This document shows positions 5,642-7,296 of a stretch of DNA of 7,296 bases, piece after piece. Both the position numbers and the translations under genes were made by a program. The DNA comes from Planctomycetaceae bacterium (GTDB lineage: Bacteria; Planctomycetota; Planctomycetia; Pirellulales; Thermoguttaceae). The stretch covers positions 1 through 7,296 of the forward strand of contig SUVI01000176.1 of the NCBI GenBank assembly GCA_015062085.1, in the 5' to 3' direction. Every line of letters begins with the position of its first letter. Positions within the stretch are counted from its first letter, which is position 1. The notes below the pieces were generated by a model, which ran no database searches, was not told the DNA's origin, and saw only the letters and a program-made list of their open reading frames with translations.

Positions 5642-5680
5642 AAACGCAGTGCGGAGACCAAAGATCTCTGTACTGCGTTT
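5642..5680 (+). terminator. 16-bp hairpin terminator after the manA operon
   Basis: AAACGCAGTGCGGAGA (5642-5657) pairs with TCTCTGTACTGCGTTT (5665-5680) around CCAAAGA. Two of the 16 pairs are G-U in the plus-strand RNA; in the minus RNA they would be A-C mismatches, so the plus direction (manA and lipoprotein) is favoured. T-rich GTTTC repeats follow. In the minus direction TTTCCTTTT follows, so it may also serve the PEP-CTERM gene. Confidence 0.65.
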
Positions 5681-5700
5681 GTTTCGTTTCGTTTCGTTTC
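5681..5700. repeat. GTTTC pentanucleotide microsatellite, four copies
   Basis: GTTTC is repeated four times without interruption directly after the terminator hairpin. It lies between the hairpin and the end of the PEP-CTERM gene (stop at 5732-5734), outside any gene. Confidence 0.95.
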
Positions 5701-5731
5701 GAGAAATGGAAAAACTTCCATCTTATGCGGT

Positions 5732-7296
5732 TCACGCACTCTGGCGCGAATTGCGTGCTTTCCGGAAACCAAGCATTCCAAATGAGCCCAGAAGCAGCAT
5801 GACCCACGCCGCGGGTTCCGGCACATTACCGTCCGTTCCAGCCGCGAGCGCACTGACCGCGAGATTGCCGTCGGCCGTGATGAAGGCATTCAGGCCGGAC
5901 GAAACATTGAGCGGAACGCCGTCCCAGAAGTCTACGGAAAAACCTTCCGTCAGCTGGATCGTCTGCTCGCCAATTTCCGCCCCTTCCGCAAGCAGAATGT
6001 CGATCGACTCCGGCGTTTCCTGGAGATTCAGAAGGTCCGATCCGATAATGAGCTGGTCAAAATCGTCCGACGAGAAAATGTCGAAAAGGAGCGAACCCGC
6101 AAGAGAAAGCTCCCCAGAACCAGTGAACCGGATCTCGGAGCCGTTCTCCGCGTCGGGTGCTCCAATGCTCAGCGCCGCGCCTTTTTCCAGGTCGAACGTT
6201 CCTTTCATCGTATCCGTTCCGAGCGTCACGTCATCCTGCACGTGCATCGTGACGCCGTCCAGAACGCGCAGCACACCGCTTTTGACGGCCGTCGTGCCTT
6301 CGTAGGCGACTGTTCCGCCGTACGTCTTTCCGTCTTTCTCGATCTTGCCGAAGGAAAGTACGCCGGCATTGCCCTCCGAGTCTTCGTGCTTCGTCAGCGA
6401 GCCAGGCCCGGTCACGTCCGCGTAAAGCGTCAGTTTACTTCCGTTTTCGACGTTCCCATTGTTGTTCACGCGGGTCGAGATCGCCGCACCGTCGTCGAGG
6501 AGCTTGACCGTTCCGTAAACGTAACTGTTGGAGGCTCCATCGGAACGCAGTGCCGCCTGGTAGCCCGTGTCATTTTGGTATCCGTCCGAGGAACCGAATT
6601 CCAGATTGCCGTAAACCGAGGAGTTGCTCAGGTAGAGCTGCCCCTGATCGTCGATCCGGAGCGTCGCGTTTTCGCCGAAGTTGACGGTCCTGCCGCTCAG
6701 CATGACGCGGTTCGCACTGTCGGGCGCAGCTTTCAGAAGAACCGTTCCGGTGAATCCGCTAAAATCCGCGCTGATCGTGTTGGACGGACCTCCGGAGTAC
6801 GCGTACGTGACGGTTCCGTCTCCCGTAAATTTCCCGCCGAGGTTCCCATTGTTCGATTTGGTGAACGCGGCATCCTTCGCGACGTGGATCGTACCAGAGT
6901 TCGTGAGTGCGCCCGAGACGTTGAATTCCCCGCTGTTCACGAGGATCGTGCCTTCATTGGTGAGCGCGCCTGCGTACGTGTAGGCATTCACGCGGCGGTA
7001 ATCCAGCTTCGCACCGGACTTCACCGTCGTCGTACCAGTTCCGAGCGTCCCCGTCGTGCCGTCGTATGCTGTCCCGTTGATGGAACCTGCATAGCCGAGC
7101 TGGACCGTTCCGCCGTCGATCACGGTGTCTTTCCACGAGTTCGTGCCGGTCAGGAGGATCCAGCCGTGGCCCACGTTGTCGTTGAGCGTCAGCGTGTAAT
7201 CTCCCGAAATATCGCCGGAGATCGCTCCCCATCCGATTTTGTCGCCCGCTCGCGAATTGATGAACGTGTTGCCGAAAAGTTCCACATCGCCCGTGA
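5732..7296 (-). CDS. PEP-CTERM autotransporter-like beta-strand protein (5' partial)
   Basis: The frame stays open to the window edge (TGDVELFGNTF precedes the GTG at 7283-7285 without a stop or signal peptide), so that GTG is not the real start and the N-terminus is missing. About 520 residues are visible. Most are Gly/Thr/Ser/Asn-rich short strands like autotransporter-associated repeats: LLTGTNSWKDTVIDGGTVQL, TLGTGTTTVKSGAKL, GALTNEGTILVNSG and GALTNSGTIHV, later GTTAVKSGVLRV. The last 30 residues are a clear PEP-CTERM sorting signal: VPEP, a hydrophobic stretch (AAWVMLLLGSFGMLGF), then basic RKARNSR. In organisms with an exosortase, this tail anchors and then releases or modifies exported proteins, often with extracellular polysaccharide. 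The passenger-like region is probably a surface beta-solenoid; no beta-barrel domain follows, so it is not a classical autotransporter. The exosortase itself is not in this window. Confidence 0.9.
   Translation of the reverse strand, partial: TGDVELFGNTFINSRAGDKIGWGAISGDISGDYTLTLNDNVGHGWILLTGTNSWKDTVIDGGTVQLGYAGSINGTAYDGTTGTLGTGTTTVKSGAKLDYRRVNAYTYAGALTNEGTILVNSGEFNVSGALTNSGTIHVAKDAAFTKSNNGNLGGKFTGDGTVTYAYSGGPSNTISADFSGFTGTVLLKAAPDSANRVMLSGRTVNFGENATLRIDDQGQLYLSNSSVYGNLEFGSSDGYQNDTGYQAALRSDGASNSYVYGTVKLLDDGAAISTRVNNNGNVENGSKLTLYADVTGPGSLTKHEDSEGNAGVLSFGKIEKDGKTYGGTVAYEGTTAVKSGVLRVLDGVTMHVQDDVTLGTDTMKGTFDLEKGAALSIGAPDAENGSEIRFTGSGELSLAGSLLFDIFSSDDFDQLIIGSDLLNLQETPESIDILLAEGAEIGEQTIQLTEGFSVDFWDGVPLNVSSGLNAFITADGNLAVSALAAGTDGNVPEPAAWVMLLLGSFGMLGFRKARNSRQSA

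Larger units (their letters stand above)
5393..5731. other. Intergenic region with a palindromic element and hairpin
   Basis: No gene is supported between the lipoprotein gene and the convergent PEP-CTERM gene. Short reading frames here translate the repeats into runs such as VDPVDPV and HWIHWIH, which signal repeat DNA rather than protein. It holds an imperfect long palindrome, a terminator hairpin and a pentanucleotide microsatellite. Confidence 0.75.

Noticed and set aside
5551..5802. Short frames on both strands over the repeats upstream of the PEP-CTERM gene end
   Set aside because: They translate the 9-bp repeat and the GTTTC microsatellite (VDPVDPV, HWIHWIH) and overlap the real gene end.
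5649..6305. Plus-strand frame of 218 codons opposite the PEP-CTERM gene
   Set aside because: Ser/Pro/Arg-rich shadow of the minus-strand gene, which ends in a clear sorting signal.

Overview
The window looks like chromosomal DNA from a planctomycete-like Gram-negative bacterium, possibly a gut or rumen Pirellulales/Thermoguttaceae type. This is inferred from the gene set and no taxonomic marker settles it. The clues are a PEP-CTERM-tailed, autotransporter-like beta-strand protein, a short class I mannose-6-phosphate isomerase that begins MLYPLRVTPIY, a small lipoprotein with an FDPYPDPNIGPE segment, a DUF5005/DUF4185-like secreted protein and a right-handed beta-helix repeat protein. Genes are moderately GC-rich and the gaps between them are strikingly AT-rich.

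Layout. 1-1214 (+): the 3' part of a beta-helix repeat gene whose last half is five almost identical 138-144 bp repeats plus a decayed sixth. 1247-1276: a terminator-like hairpin between convergent genes. 1328 to about 2470 (-): a secreted DUF5005/DUF4185-like protein; a strong minus-strand terminator lies over its 5' end. 2635-2934 (-): a small unrecognised protein with a good ribosome binding site, preceded by a doubtful short reading frame (2949-3158). 3159-3489: an AT-rich gap with a weak promoter candidate, a 13-bp terminator hairpin and a 4 x 10-bp tandem repeat. 3490-3720 (-): infA (translation initiation factor IF-1) with its promoter at 3823-3850. 3721-4116: divergent intergenic region. 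4117-5115 (+) manA and 5108-5392 (+) a small lipoprotein gene overlap by 8 bp and form an operon. 5393-5731: intergenic, with an approximately 145-bp imperfect palindrome carrying an expanded 9-bp repeat, a 16-bp terminator hairpin and a GTTTC microsatellite. 5732-7296 (-): the C-terminal part of a large PEP-CTERM surface protein that runs off the window.

The genes do not form one pathway. infA and manA are housekeeping genes; the others encode proteins predicted to be exported or surface-exposed. No mobile element, CRISPR array, tRNA, rRNA or defence system is visible. The most interesting features are the beta-helix repeats, whose nearly invariant DNA is interrupted by changes at the same few predicted surface positions in every unit, and the terminator hairpin fused to the start of the DUF5005-like gene.
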